The notes under the pieces are model-generated. The model had not been told where the DNA came from and made no database searches. It saw nothing but the letters and a program-made list of their open reading frames with translations. Below are positions 1-11,954 of a stretch of 64,000 bases of DNA, piece by piece. The stretch comes from Leuctra nigra (Eukaryota > Arthropoda > Insecta > Plecoptera > Leuctridae), in contig OW203768.1 of the NCBI GenBank assembly GCA_934045905.1, positions 28,363,060 through 28,427,059 on the forward strand, given 5' to 3'. Every line of letters begins with the position of its first letter. The first letter of the stretch is position 1. Both the position numbers and the translations under genes were made by a program.

Positions 1-320
1 ATTGTTACCTCAGAATCTATTATTTTTTTTTAAATATAGGTATATATTTTTTGTATTATTTCTCAGGCTGTATTTTGTTATTTATTCGTCGATATGTGTC
101 CGAAAAACATTATCTTCATTTAGTCGTCATTTTTCAGTAATGTTTGTGTTAAATCCCCCCCCCCCCCCCCCCTCCCCCTTAATCAACTCCAAATCCATAT
201 ATTTGTATATACATTTACAGGATAAAAATATGAAGAGAATAAGCAGTTACGTTATGTCTTATGAGCGACGTTTCGAGATAACTGGGCGTTTTGAGTTCGA
301 GGGAATTCGAAACGTCGCTC

Positions 321-1417
321 ATTAAGCGAGCGGAGCGAGCGTCTCCACTTGAAACTTATGGCACAAATCTCTGTTTTTTTTTGTTTTTTTTTTTGTGCTT
401 TTCGCGTTACATTTTAAACGAAGTAACGGATCTGGCCAATTTTTTTCACAAAATATTCATTACTATCCACTGCAGAAGGCTATTAATTTCCAGCAAGATC
501 CATCTATTACTTTTATCAGAATCTTGATTAAAGTTGTACCTATACTAAGCTTGGCAATGTAAAAGAAACTCAACTCTGTGTGCAATAAAGCTGGAATCGG
601 TTAACCGATCATCACCATATTTTGCATGGCCATTGGTATCAGCATTATAAGTGTTATTTTACAAATCTGTAATCTGTAATGAATTTTAAAAGAAAAATAC
701 TTTTTACTGACACTTGTAAGCTTAATTTATAATGGCCTGTAGCCACACCCCCATTTGACCTATCAAATGGTCTTCGATTTTTCAGATCAATCAAACTCAT
801 ATTTTGCATGGTCGTTCAGACCAACATTGTCTCTTATTTTACAAATTTTCAGCCCTACCAGTCAAGAACATAGATGCACTTATTGACAGTTTTAATAACT
901 GTCAGAAATGACATTTCAAAACAGAAATTCCACTGCATTCTGGGTTGCTCTATGTAGCAAAGCAAAGTTTATAGATGGCTATTCTCAATATCAATGTAAG
1001 ACAGATTCTTTTATTAGTGGATCATATTGCAATACATAATGTAGTCAAAATGTAATGTGGTATTTCATATACATAGGTTTAGGTATCCCTTATCTAAAAT
1101 AATTTATTTTACGATATGGATTGTGTTTCATATTTATGAAAACAACGTTTTGACTAGATAGCATCATATTTTACACACTTCCAGCCCAATCGGTCAAGAA
1201 TTTACAGACTTATTGCTGTTTTAAGTGTTTGAATATCTGTCTAAAGAGATTGATGGAAAAATATCAATACAATAATCTGTTATTTAATTGATCCAGAGTG
1301 TTTATGAAAAGTTGCAAGGAAAATTGGTAATAAATAATTGAATGGATCGTGCTTGATTGGCGATGTCGTGCGTGTCGGTGCTCGCTCATCAACGCGTTAC
1401 ACCGAGCGTTTTCCTAG
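321..1417 (+). mobile_element. Helitron-like non-autonomous element, family A, copy 1
   Basis: The left end is the AAGCGAGCGGAGCGAGCG motif and the right end is the motif around GCTCATCAACGCGTTACACC followed by GAGCGTTTTCCTAG and then T. The same pair of ends recurs about ten times in this window in both orientations. The interior has the family's usual text (CATATTTTGCATGGTC, CCAGCCCAATCGGTCAAG). No coding capacity is seen. The CTAG end followed by T, with a short GCTCG/CGAGC stem just inside it, resembles Helitron 3' ends. The 5' end lacks a Helitron TC, so the class is an inference. Confidence 0.6.
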
Positions 1418-1859
1418 TATTAAATATTACATCATATAGAACTCATAACTTACTGTTTATTTTCTCTACCTATGATGTGTTCTGAAACATTAAGCATGAG
1501 ATTCATGTTTTGAAACCGTTTTACGTTTGCATTGTATTAAACTTGAAACAGTAAGTTACAGAATTGAGTTATTGCAATTGAGTTATAGAATCAGGACCCT
1601 GGGTAAGGGAAAGAGAAACTCACGGTTCGCGAGTAAATTCTGTTAGCGATAGAAGACAGATTTCAAAAAGCGCTTGATGAACCGTGCGTATCCGGTTCGC
1701 TTACCTATTCGCGTTTAAAATCAAAGGAGTCTACATCTGGAGGATGCTTCGCCAACTAACCTATCTAGGTGAAAAATCTTTTGTTTTTCATTTGTTTTCA
1801 TCTGTCAATGGATATTCAACCTGTGAATTTACCTATTTAAAAGCAAACTAAAAGCAGCA

Positions 1860-2804
1860 AATCGATACTGTAGTGTTCCTCAATGTTCAAACAAAGAATC
1901 AACAGCTGCAGATGGACTCTCCTTTAATTTATTCCCGAAGGACGCTGTGCGGGAGAAACAATCATCTGCAATCTGCTTTGAAGATTGGCAAGATTGGTTT
2001 CCAAAATGCATGTTAGCTTCATTATTCTATGATGTTAGTAGTGTAGGTTCAAGTGTAGAAAAAATGCTTTTCGCTCGATTGATGTGCCGAAATTGATTTT
2101 TTCATAATTATCGATTGTTTACATCATTCTTAATATTACTTGACGTGCCTTCAATTTTTTGGTGGCCATCTTGGAAAATATGGCGGAAAACGTACATTTT
2201 ACAAAGTATTTAATTGATGGTGAAGGAAAGGTTGAAAAATTATGAAATAATTCACTAAAACTAATTCAATTATGGGGACTTGAAAACAAAATACGCCGTG
2301 AACGAATTTTATTTTTTCATTGTTGGAATTGACCAACTACGTTTCTGTGTTTTTTTGCTCTCCAATTATTATGAAAAGCGTGGACTTAGACTAAAATATG
2401 TGAAATTAAAATTTGTAGACAATTTCATTGTGAACAATATGCGATATAAAAAAATTAAAGTTTTTTAAAAATATTTTTTAAAAAATAAATAAAAAAAAAA
2501 AATTGCGTTTTTTTTTCTCACGTTTTCAACAGTTAGGTTTAGTGAATTATTACATCATTTTTCAACCTTTCCTCTACTAACAATAAAATACTTTCTAAAA
2601 TTTATGTTTTCAGCTCGTTTTCCGCCATATTTTCCAAGATGGCCACCAAAAAATTGAAGGCACGTCAGGTTATATTAAGAATGATGTAAACAATCGATAA
2701 TTATGAAAAAATCAATTTCGGCACTCCAATCGAGCAGAATTACATTTGCTCCCCTACTATAGTGTGTGGGAAACATTTCAAAGCAGATAACTTCTTTTAC
2801 TCTG
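1860..2804 (+). pseudogene. THAP-type zinc finger fragment split by a foldback element
   Basis: Two in-register pieces resemble a C2CH THAP domain. Piece 1 (about 1860-1965) reads NRYCSVPQCSNKESTAADG and then FNLFPKDAVREKQ, the usual start of a THAP domain with its C-x3-C pair. Piece 2 (2729-2804) reads CSPTIVCGKHFKADNFFYS, matching the C-x2-H end, and is followed by a good donor (TCTG/GTAAGA). Between them lies a palindromic element (2074-2735), and the first reading frame ends in it. No start codon and no further exons were recognised. It could be a host gene remnant or part of a P-like transposon. Confidence 0.4.
2074..2735. mobile_element. Foldback (palindromic) element, arms about 200 bp
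   Basis: The left arm, starting GCTCGATTGATGTGCCGAAA, is repeated inverted at the right, ending CAATCGAGC. Both arms carry the shared text GGTGGCCATCTTGGAAAATA and its complement. The centre is AT-rich with poly-A and poly-T. No clear target-site duplication is seen because the arms run directly into the flanking THAP-like coding text. Confidence 0.65.
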
Positions 2805-3479
2805 GTAAGACTTGTATTATATTGTTTTGATATATCTAAAATAAGTTCATAAATCGTCAATGAAGGCTGCTCTGACCCAAAAACACTACACACTACTTCT
2901 ATACACCTTGTCTATCCTACACACGACAAGTGCTGCTACCTAACCAGGTTTTAAACGCCAATACCCAGGCCTATTAAAAATTAACTTGAAAGTTCTGCCT
3001 TTTCAAAATTTCAAATGCAGATCGTGTTTTCAGCATAGTTTACTACTTACCTAATGTTGAAATGTTTCAGCAAAGATATTAAGGCTCCTTGCATATCACG
3101 TGACTATTCAACCAAAATGCTATACAAATTTTCACATGGAAGGGGTCAGTTTAGCAAAGACTTCTTCCTCATCAGATAAGTTAGGACACAACTGTTAAAA
3201 CAAATCTACGCCGAAAAGAACTGCGATAGTAACAGTGTAGATGATTTTACTTCCTTGCACCTAAATATTCTTAAATCAAGACGACCAGCCAAGAACAGCA
3301 AACAATACTCTAATAAAAGGGCACATCACAAACCTGACACAATGTCAGAATGTATAACATGCGCTCTTTCTTCATCTTTTCAACGAAATGTTGAGATATT
3401 AATTATATCCACTATTATGAATGTAATGTTTAAAGGAACAGCACTGGGTTTTGACAGTTTTCACATGCGTACTTATACA
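2805..3479. other. No gene recognised
   Basis: Low-complexity AT-rich sequence. There are short open frames but no family resemblance. It is the downstream flank of the THAP-like fragment, and further THAP-gene exons were looked for but not found. Confidence 0.5.
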
Positions 3480-4375
3480 CTAGGAAAACGCTCTGAGTAA
3501 CGCGTTGATGAGCGAGCACGGATAACGCGCAACACCTCGAACCGAAATTCTGTTTATCGAAAATGTCCTTAAAAGCCAATAATTCTTGAATTTCGTCACA
3601 GACTTGTATGAAAATATCCAACAATTCCTAAAATGTTGGTCCCAATAACCACGCAAAGTTTTAAGTTGATCGATTGAACCTTTATGATTAAACGATCCCT
3701 TATTAATTTCCAAAAATCACAGGATTTCGTTCAAATTTTTTTTAAACGGTCATATCAGTTTCATAATATACGTTTGAAAGTTTCTGCTCTAACAACCTTG
3801 AAGTGAAGATTCGAAGATGCCTTGAAATATGAAATTCGAGAAATATGATAGCCAACACGCAAAATATCCGTAAACTGTCAATAACTTTTGAATTTAAACA
3901 CAGTTTAGTCTGAAAATTGTCAAAAATACAGATAATGTTGGACCCGATGACCATGCAAATTTTTAAGTTGATCGGTCAAACGGTTCTGGTTTAAATTTCA
4001 AAAGCACATGAAATATTTTTTTAAATTTTAACCAATGGGAGGATTTGGCTGAAAATTTGTAAAATAAGAGACAATGTTGGTGTTAATGACCATGCAAAAT
4101 AAAATGTCGATCAAATTTGTCGAAGTCCATTTTCATTTTTCAGCCTATCAGGAGATGTTTATTTAAATTTCAACCAATCAATGGATTTCAACAAAAAATT
4201 AGGGTCAGCAAACAGAAAAGGTTGTCTCTACATGTGTGCAAAATTTCAGATCGATCGGTGAAACGGTGCGACTTCCATTGCTCCAGGTAGCAGCCAAAAA
4301 ATCAAAACAAAAAAAAAAGAAAACAGAGGTCCGTGCCAAAAGAGCCAAAAGGAGACGCTCGCTTCGCTCGCTCAA
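3480..4375 (-). mobile_element. Family A element, copy 2
   Basis: Opposite orientation to copy 1. It begins CTAGGAAAACGCTC, with GTAACGCGTTGATGAGCGAG close behind, and ends CGCTCGCTTCGCTCGCTCAA. The CTAG end is flanked by T in element orientation. The interior contains the family texts GACCATGCAAA and ATCGATCGGTGAAACGG and the closing GGTCCGTGCCAAAAGAGCC. Non-coding. Confidence 0.6.
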
Positions 4376-4613
4376 CGAGATATTTTTATTATTAATAAAT
4401 CACTGCAAAATTATATAATTTTGACTGAAAATATTGTTAAGCTCTAGTATGCAGTGAATTTCCTTCATAATTCACCTTGGATTACTCAACATGAACGATA
4501 AGGTATATACTAAGAGGTAACTATTTTTTGATCGGATGTAGAGAAATAGAGTTACGAGATATGCATTGGCCTGAATAGCATGAAATAGAATAATTATTGC
4601 AAGTGATTTTTTT

Positions 4614-5488
4614 TGAGCTAGCGTAGCGAGCGTCTTCATTCTGCACTTTTGGACACTTTCTCTGTTTTTTTTGTGTGTTTATTTTTTGTGTTTGGCCCGA
4701 CGGCACAGGCCACATTTTTCCTTCGATCGAGCTGAAATTTTGCACACATACTAGAAACATTCTAACTTAATCGTGTATAGTTTTTGAGAGCTGTAATTTG
4801 ATTGGTTCAAAAATTAAAATATCTCTTGATTGGTCGAAAATCAAAATGTTCTGATTAAGTCCATATTTTGCATGGCCATTATGACTACCATTTTCTCTTA
4901 TTTTACAAGTTTTCAGCCCAATCATTAGATAACTTATGCACTTATTGAAATTTTTCAATGTTTGCAACTGTCAGAATTAATGGTATCGGTAAATTCCACT
5001 GCTTTCTGGATTGTTCTATTTGTGTACCAAGTTATGAGATTGCTATTTTTAGTTTCAATGAAAATTAATTTTAGTGACTGTGTGGATTATATTACAATTT
5101 ATAAAGGATGTATATTATGTGTATTATATTATATAATTGTTTTGAATATAGATCGTGTTTCACAGGATGTTAGATGCAACGTTTCGACTTGAAATCACAA
5201 TGTAGCATTTCATATTTTACACATTTCCAGCCCAATCGGTCAAACATTTACAGACTTATTTCTATTTTAAGTGTTTTGAATATCTGTTCACGGATGGAGA
5301 TGATGGAGAAGTATCAAATTCGTGGAACATTGACCAGTTATTAAATTTTTCCAGAACGTTTATTGAAAGTTGCGATGAAAATCAGTAACGATGTATAGTT
5401 ATCTTTGATTGAAAGGATCGTGCTCGATTGGCGTAGTTGCGCGTATCGGTGCTCGCTCATCAACGAGTTACACGGAGCGTTTTCCTAG
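4614..5488 (+). mobile_element. Family A element, copy 3
   Basis: Starts TGAGCTAGCGTAGCGAGCGT and ends GGAGCGTTTTCCTAG followed by T. The interior includes CTTCGATCGAGCTGAAATTT and TTTTGCATGGCCATTATGAC, shared with copies at 51022 and 63790. It lies just downstream (3') of DHDDS exon 2. Confidence 0.6.
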
Positions 5489-5553
5489 TTTAAATCAGAG
5501 CTACCTAGCTAGAAAGTGTTTAACGTTTTCATTGTCATAATTCACAAACTCAC

Positions 5554-5715
5554 TTGTTGTCAAGAAATGCTTTAAGTTTGCTTTCAAATATATGCATAAT
5601 GCCTGCGACTTCTTCTGGGCTTCTCTTGAAATTCTCCGTGCTGAATGCATAGGCCGTAATCTCTTCGATACCCAACTCTGCACACCATGCCATTACATCA
5701 AGTAACTTGGAGAAT
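5554..5715 (-). CDS. DHDDS: DHDDS coding exon 2
   Basis: The acceptor TTTTCAG precedes A/TTC/TCC and the donor is AA/GTGAGT, in phase on both sides. It encodes FSKLLDVMAWCAELGIEE through FKRSPEEVAGIMHIFESKL, the region after the signature motif in DHDDS/Rer2 proteins. Confidence 0.88.
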
Positions 5716-8700
5716 CTGAAAAGTAATTAATTCCTTTTTTAATATTTAAACATCAGAGGTATCAGAGGTAAAGTTGGAAGTTGGAAATATATTTTCACAA
5801 GAATGTGAGATTTCCCATTTGTGAGATCCCGAAGGTCGCAAATGCAATTTGGATGTTCGGTGTAAAAGTGTTGGTCAGCTCGTCAGCCTTTTTAAGCGAG
5901 CGTAGCGAGCGTTACTACGGGACTCTTATGCCTCTGTCTCTGTCTTTTTTTGTTCGCACCATATTTTCCGCACCGATTGACCAATCGATCTTAAATTTTG
6001 AACATACACTAATATCATTCTAATTTCGACCTGGAATGTTTTTTCAGCAATATTCAAATCAAAAATTTGATTATTTTTATTTATTACCCATTGCCGCGCG
6101 ACACCCTGCTGAGCTTATTACCCAAGTCACTTCCCGTCCACTCCACCCCTCCACTAATGACCAGCCAGCCTCCAACCATTAAGAAAAAGGTTGTTTTCCT
6201 TTGATTCAAATGAAAGACTGGGGTCCTTTGCCAGAGTAAAATATATTCGTTATATATTACAATGTATTTCAAGTGTTGCATGTGGTATTAGAGTATCAGT
6301 GCTCGCTTATCAACGCGTTACAATGAGCGTTTTCCTAGTTATATTACGCAGTTAGGCATTTTAACGGTATATTGTGTGTTGTGTGCGCGCCGTACGACTT
6401 GGCAGAGTTGAGCGACCTCTTGCTATCACACTACAACAATGAGCCTATACATACTAGGACTAGGATGTTTAGGACTAATCATTTTAATTTTTTTGTTTAG
6501 ACATGGTTCAATATGATACATAAATTAGTTAATTACTATGTTCCTGATTTCAAAAATGAGTGTTTTATTTTGCTTGAAAATGCCTTTTTCTCACTTTGTC
6601 TAATGAGTTCAGTCCTTTTCTTGCTGTTTTTTTTTAGGTATTTTTGTCCCTTTTTAATTATTGGTGGAAATAGGTAATAAAAATATTTAATTAAAGTTAT
6701 TGTTGCCCGCACAAAATGTCAATCATCACATCTCCACTTCTCCCCATCTTCACTAGACGACCAACAAAAATTGACACATTCATAAAATTAGGAAAACGCT
6801 CGGTGTAACGCGTTCATGAGCGAGCACGAATACGCGCAAAACCTCGAACCGAAATTCTGTCGATCTAAAATGTCATTAAAAGCCAAATATTGAATTTCGT
6901 CACAGTCTTGTATGAAAATCTCCACAAATAATAATAAAAAAGACAGAGGTCCGTGCCAAAAGAGCAAAAGGAGTCGCTTTCTTCGCTCGCTCAATAAAGT
7001 ACATTATCTAGTGGAGCGGTCGCTCCACCCAGCCAAGTCGTACCGTACACTCACAGTCACTCAACATACCGTAAATGCATATATAAACTGAGGAGCAGAC
7101 CAAACACTTTTCCTGTATAAGCAACAACATAGCGTTTTTGGCCAACTGGATCTCAAAATTGAAAAATCTCACATTGTTGCGAAATATCTTAATTTCGAGC
7201 TATGGCCCACCCCACACCATATACCAAATTTGGGAACAATATGTTATGCCATTAGCGAGCTAGAGGGCCGTGAAAACAGTGAAATTACAACACTTTCTGA
7301 TTCTGATTCTGAAGATGATGATATCAGGAAACGTTGCTATCACCGCCACAGCCTAAACGGCTGAACCGATCAACCTGAAATTTTTACCACATATGCACTT
7401 TTGGCGTCTGATGATACATTTGTACCTATACATTTTTTGTGCCGCCATTTTTAAACCGGAAGTGACGTCATATAACAAAAACGGCTAGACCGATTAGAAC
7501 GAAATTAGCGCCATTCGATTAAGATGGTCATCTTTATGAAGTATCAATAATAAAATTATTAGTTTCTTATTTTCTAAACCGGAAGTGACGTCATAAATAC
7601 GCAATATTTAACTAATTTCAACAAATTATACTTAAAATACGTACATAATTAACTTACATTGTAACATAGACAATACAAATTAAAATTCAAGGTTGCAGTG
7701 TTCTCGGCCGCCATTCCAGAAACCGGAAGTGACGTCATATATCGAAAACGCCTGTACATATTGCCACTGAACTAGCTCCTGTATATTCATTCTGCAAACT
7801 ATTGAAAAACCAATTGTGATAAATGAATATTCAAATTAACGGTAACGGAAATGGCGGCAGGAACCACTAAATGAAACCGGAAGTAACGTCATATATTGAA
7901 AACGGCATGATCGATTTGACGGAAATTAGAGCTAATGAACTCAGAAGGTCATTCATGAAGTATCATCTAGATAAAACTAGATTGTTTTCTTATTACCTAT
8001 ACCGGAAATGACGTCATAAATATGCTAAATGACGTCATTTATATGCTAAATGACACTAAATTCACCACTTTTTACTTCCAAAGAGATATTTAGTAAACAT
8101 ACATTGTAAATAATTATAAATTCAAGGTTGCAGTGTTCTCGGCCGTCATTTTCTAAAACCGGAAGTGACGGTATATATCGAAAATGGCTATACCGATTGC
8201 AACCAAATTATGGAATTGTGTAGGACTAATAATTATGAATTCAAGACGACATTATTTTCGGTCACCATTGTTAAAACCGGAAGTGACGTCATAAATCGAA
8301 AACGGATATACCGATTGCAACTAAATTTTATAATTATGTAGGACTTATAAAAATGAATTAAAGACGACATTATTTCTGGCCGCCATTTTTAAACCAGAAG
8401 TGACGTCATTTATCTAAAACAGATGTACTGATTGCAACTAAATTATGCAATTATGTTGGACTTATAATTATGAATTCAAAACAACATTATTTCTAACCGC
8501 CATTTTTAAAACCGGAAGTGACGTCATATATCGAAAACGGTTGAAGATATTGCAGCTTATTTATGCAATTATGTTGCACTTATAATTATAAATTCAAGCT
8601 GGAAGTATTATCGGGCGTAATGTTTTAAACCGGAAGTGACGTCAGATATCGAAAACTGCTGGACCGGTTGTAACGAAACTAAGGCAATTCTTCTTGGATA

Positions 8701-10765
8701 ATCATTTTAAGCAACTTTTCTTAGTAACCAAATCAGTTGAGGCGTATTTTTTAAAAGTAATAAGTCCTTCTTCCTCCGACATGTGTTACAAGCTTTATGA
8801 ATAAACCAACAAAAGAAGTGATTTCCCAGAAAAAAACACTACGTGTAAAAAAGGCAGCCATGTCTCTTAACTTTAAAAAAAATCAACACCGAAAAGGAGT
8901 GATATCAAAAAAGGAGCCAATGACATTTCCAAATGTTTATACGTATCTTTGAAATAAAAGTATAAACACCGAGAAATACTTTACAAAAGGACTTGGCGCA
9001 TCGTTTTTTTAAAGAAATTTTTCTATTCATACGCATATGTCATTTATTTACAATCATCATTTAGAATTTTTAGAATAATAGGGACACATCTTTCAATTAC
9101 ATATTATATATACCTACTGTAGAATATTTTCTATTTGAATATGTACACGATGAAACTTGTTGTCTATGTTTTGTAATAAATTCACAATAGTTATCTTTGT
9201 AAAATTGTTTCGTGGTCAACATATTAATTAAGTCTTATGCGTTATACCTTCTCATCATGAAATAAATTTCTATTAATCCGCATTTTATAACAATACATTT
9301 CACAAAGTTCACAGTGACGCACATTGAATTTCTGTAAAAGTTTTAACTTTATACACTTGACACTTCAAAATATATAATAGTGTTTCATAGATTGTTAGTA
9401 ATTATTTGACAACGTTTCATAATTTCTCTCAGTCAAGATCAAATTATGAAAAGATAGTACCCTTCTAATATCATATTAACAGTGCTATAAGAATATATGA
9501 GCCCACTTCCTTGATATTTAATTCTTCCACCATATTACTTATCTATTACAACATGAAATCTTTCTTCTATCGCCATTGACAAAACTATAAAATAGCCATT
9601 ACTAAAAGTAACTTGATTCATAGATACTGGCTCTAATAGAAAGAGGAAAGTGTACCTACTTGTAAATTTCTGTCCACTTTTAGGATAGATGATGTCTTTA
9701 AAAAAACGATGCGCCAAGTCCTTTTGTAAAATATTTCTCGGTGTTTATTCTTTTATTTCAAAAATACGATTAAATATTTGGAAATGTCATTGACTTGGCT
9801 CCTTTTTTGATATCACTTCTTTTCGATGTTGATTTTTTTTAAAGTTAAGAGACTTGGCTGCCTTTTTTACAAGGAGTGTTTTTTTTGGGATAATATCTTA
9901 CTTCAAATTTAACTACTAAACTACTAAATTAAATAATATGTTGACAAATATTACAAAGCATAACATTTCATTGGTCCTTTTTCGGAATTTTTTGTTACAT
10001 TTTTTACTTTTTTGACGTTTCATAGATCCTAATACCCCGTTCCCGCACTACAAGTTTCAACTGCAGTTGAAAATCTCAATCGCAGTTGAACATCAGTGTG
10101 AACGCAACGCAATCGAGTTCAACTGCGATCGAAAACTCGATCGTGTTTCTAGAACTCAGTTGAGATCTGAACTGCAGTTGGCCAAAGCTGATCACATGAA
10201 ATATGCGCGCACCACTATACAATCTTTGGACATTTGACACCTAACCTAGTCCAACCTGACATTTTCGTCATTGCCGACATTCCCGTAGATATTGTAAGTT
10301 TACTCCAGTGTTTACTTAGTAATTTGTTGATTATATTGGCGTTGATAATTTGCGTCAAAGCAAATAAATAAATAATTTCACTTTCGGTGAGCGCCATGTT
10401 GTTGATTGTTCAAAAACAGCTGGTTGTCAGGCGGGTTGCATAGATTACAGGGTTCAACTGCAGTTGAGCTAGAGATTCTGTGTGAACGCAAGTGTCAGTT
10501 TTGGTTGATCAACATCCATTTATATTTGAGCTGCAGTTGAGGTCAACCGCGGTTGAAACTGTAGTGAGAACAAGGTATAAGCATCCTAGCCCGGTAATAA
10601 TTACCCTTCTAAATGCCCTGCTCTCTTCTCGATGTTCCTCTTGACGGCGTAGCGTCTGTTCCCGTCCATGATTAAAGCCACATGGCGAGGGATTGGACCA
10701 CATTTTATGACCTTGGCAAAGAAGCGTTGGATCCACTCCAAGGGTTTGCCTTCCAGTTGCGACAT
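5554..10765 (-). CDS. DHDDS: Dehydrodolichyl diphosphate synthase, catalytic subunit (5' part; two coding exons found)
   Basis: A cis-prenyltransferase that extends farnesyl diphosphate with isopentenyl units to dehydrodolichyl diphosphate on the ER, for dolichol and glycosylation. In animals it works with NUS1/NgBR. Exon 1 (10605-10765) encodes MSQLEGKPLEWIQRFFAK and then IPRHVALIMDGNRRYA. The last motif is the family signature carrying the catalytic Asp and the diphosphate-binding Asn-Arg-Arg. Exon 2 (5554-5715) carries WCAELGIEEITAYAFSTENF, the second conserved block. The join is GG/A in phase 2, and together they give 107 codons and two bases. The family is about 300-340 residues, so the C-terminal two thirds is missing. 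I scanned the minus strand below 5554 and recognised no further exon; it probably lies beyond the window. The intron is about 4.9 kb and full of transposons. Confidence 0.88.
5892..6338 (+). mobile_element. Family A element, copy 4 (short)
   Basis: A 447-bp deletion version. The left end is TTAAGCGAGCGTAGCGAGCG and the right end is AATGAGCGTTTTCCTAG followed by T. It lies in the DHDDS intron. Confidence 0.6.
6788..6994 (-). mobile_element. Family A element, copy 5 (207-bp deletion form)
   Basis: Only the two ends remain: TTAGGAAAACGCTCGGTGTA at one side and TTCTTCGCTCGCTCAATAA at the other. In element orientation the end reads CTAA followed by T, a natural CTRR variant of the CTAG seen in other copies. 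Confidence 0.6.
7008..9899 (+). mobile_element. Composite element B, copy 1: CTAG hairpin end, ETS-CRE motif body, large foldback end
   Basis: It begins CTAGTGGAGCGGTCGCTCCA, a near-perfect palindrome, then the family text CCAGCCAAGTCGTACCGTAC. The body (about 7300-8800) contains many CCGGAAGTGACGTCA motifs in diverged repeats of about 120 bp. The far end (8825-9899) is a foldback with arms of about 190 bp that begin CCCAGAAAAAAACACT and end GTGTTTTTTTTGGG. This order (hairpin, body, foldback) is kept in the other copies. No transposase is seen. It lies in the DHDDS intron. Confidence 0.6.
8825..9899. repeat. Large foldback (inverted repeat) end of composite element B copy 1
   Basis: The left arm runs to GGACTTGGCGCATCGTTTTT and the right arm starts AAAAACGATGCGCCAAGTCC. 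The arms are about 190 bp, with an AT-rich spacer of about 690 bp. It is closely related to 55404-56469. Arm ends match the shorter foldbacks at 26349, 27160, 44785 and 58715 (ACACTCCGTGTAAAAA, GCCAAGTCT). Confidence 0.75.
10033..10577. mobile_element. TIR element with TAA target duplication
   Basis: The ends are TACCCCGTTCCCGCACTACA and the inverted counterpart CACTACA-like text at 10577 (reverse complement TACCTTGTTCTCACTAC). It is flanked on both sides by TAA (10030-10032 and 10578-10580). Inside are many CAACTGCAGTTGA palindromes. A 3-bp TAA duplication is typical of PIF/Harbinger elements, so that class is an inference. It is 545 bp with no coding frame. Confidence 0.65.
10605..10765 (-). 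CDS. DHDDS: DHDDS coding exon 1
   Basis: The ATG is at 10765-10763 and aligns with the usual short N-terminus of the family. The exon ends CATTTAGAAGG before the donor GTAATT (phase 2). The TIR element at 10033-10577 stops 27 bp downstream of the donor. Confidence 0.88.
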
Positions 10766-10944
10766 TGTCGGTTCTTTCACTAGAAACAAGCTACAATCAC
10801 ATACTGTTCCCTGCTATGTTTTCATTTAATTCATTGTCACTATTGAAAATACCAAAGCGTTTTTGTTTTTAAATAAATCTGCGATATAAGGCTTTTTGCC
10901 ATTGATTGTTTGTATAGTGATGATGATGAGAGATACAAGATTGT

Positions 10945-11945
10945 GGGTCCATGTCGTTGGCACACCCACCTTCGATTTTATAATTTTTTTTTAATTGCAA
11001 TCGTTTGTGCTACGTTTGTGCCGGATTGTGCCGTCAATTAAATCGTTTGTGCCGCCTTCCTAACCCCCGTTTCTAGGGGTTGGTTAGTGGGTGTGCCAAC
11101 GACATGGTAGCACACCCACTTTCAAAATGTGCAATTTTTATTTTTGCTATCGAAAGATCTTCGTTTGTGCTGGATTGTGCCGTATTATTTTTCGTTTGTG
11201 CCGCCACCCTTCACCCCCAAATAATTGATACAAGGGGGTGGACCAGCACACCCACTTTCAAAATGTGCAATTTTAATTTTTGCTCTCGAAAGACCTTCAT
11301 TTGTGCTGGAGTGTGCCGTATTTTTTTTTTGTTTGTGCCGCAACCCTTTACCCCCAAATAATTTTTAAAGTGTGTGATCTGGCCTCTGTAATTTTTACGA
11401 ACTTCATTCAATTATTAGGGGGTGAAGGGTTACGGCACAAACGAAAAAAATAAGGCACAAACCTTTTGATAGCAAGAACAAAAATTACAAATTTTGAAAG
11501 TGGGTGTGCTGGCCCACTCCCTTTTACCAATCAATTATTTCGGGGTGAAAGGTGGCGGCACAATCGAAAAAAATATGGCACAATCCAGCACAAACAAAGA
11601 TATTACGATAGCAAAAAAAATTGCAAATTTTGAAAGTGGGTGTGCTGGTCCACCCCCTTGTATCAATTATTTGGGAGTGAAGGGTGGCGGCACAAACGAA
11701 AAAAAATACGGCACAATCCAGCACAAACGAAGATCTTTCGATAGCAAAAATAAAAATTGCACATTTTGAAAGTGGGTGTGCTACCATTTCGTTGGCACAC
11801 CCACTAACCAACCCCTAGAAACGGGGGTTAGGAAGGCGGCACAAACGATTTAATTGACGGCACAATCCGGCACAAACGTAGCACAAACGATTGCAATTAA
11901 AACAAATTGTAAAATCGAAGGTGGGTGTGCCAACGACATGGACCC
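10945..11945. mobile_element. 1,001-bp palindromic element with 9-bp target duplication (MULE-like)
   Basis: The element begins GGGTCCATGTCGTTGGCAC and ends GTGCCAACGACATGGACCC. Most of its length folds back on itself. It is flanked by perfect direct repeats CAAGATTGT at 10936-10944 and 11946-11954. Inside, a motif of the type GTGGGTGTGC, TTTGTGCTGGATTGTGCCG and CCCCCAAATAATTG is repeated several times in both orientations. A 9-bp duplication with long TIRs is characteristic of Mutator-like elements. The open frames across it are by-products of the repeat. Confidence 0.8.
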
Positions 11946-11954
11946 CAAGATTGT

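Noticed and set aside
8825..9899. Treating each foldback of the ACACTCCGTG type as an independent MITE
   Set aside because: In every copy here it is attached in the same order to the hairpin-ended body, so one composite element is the simpler reading.
11080..11811. Open frames of about 90 codons on both strands with similar sequence
   Set aside because: They are mirror images produced by the palindromic MULE-like element.
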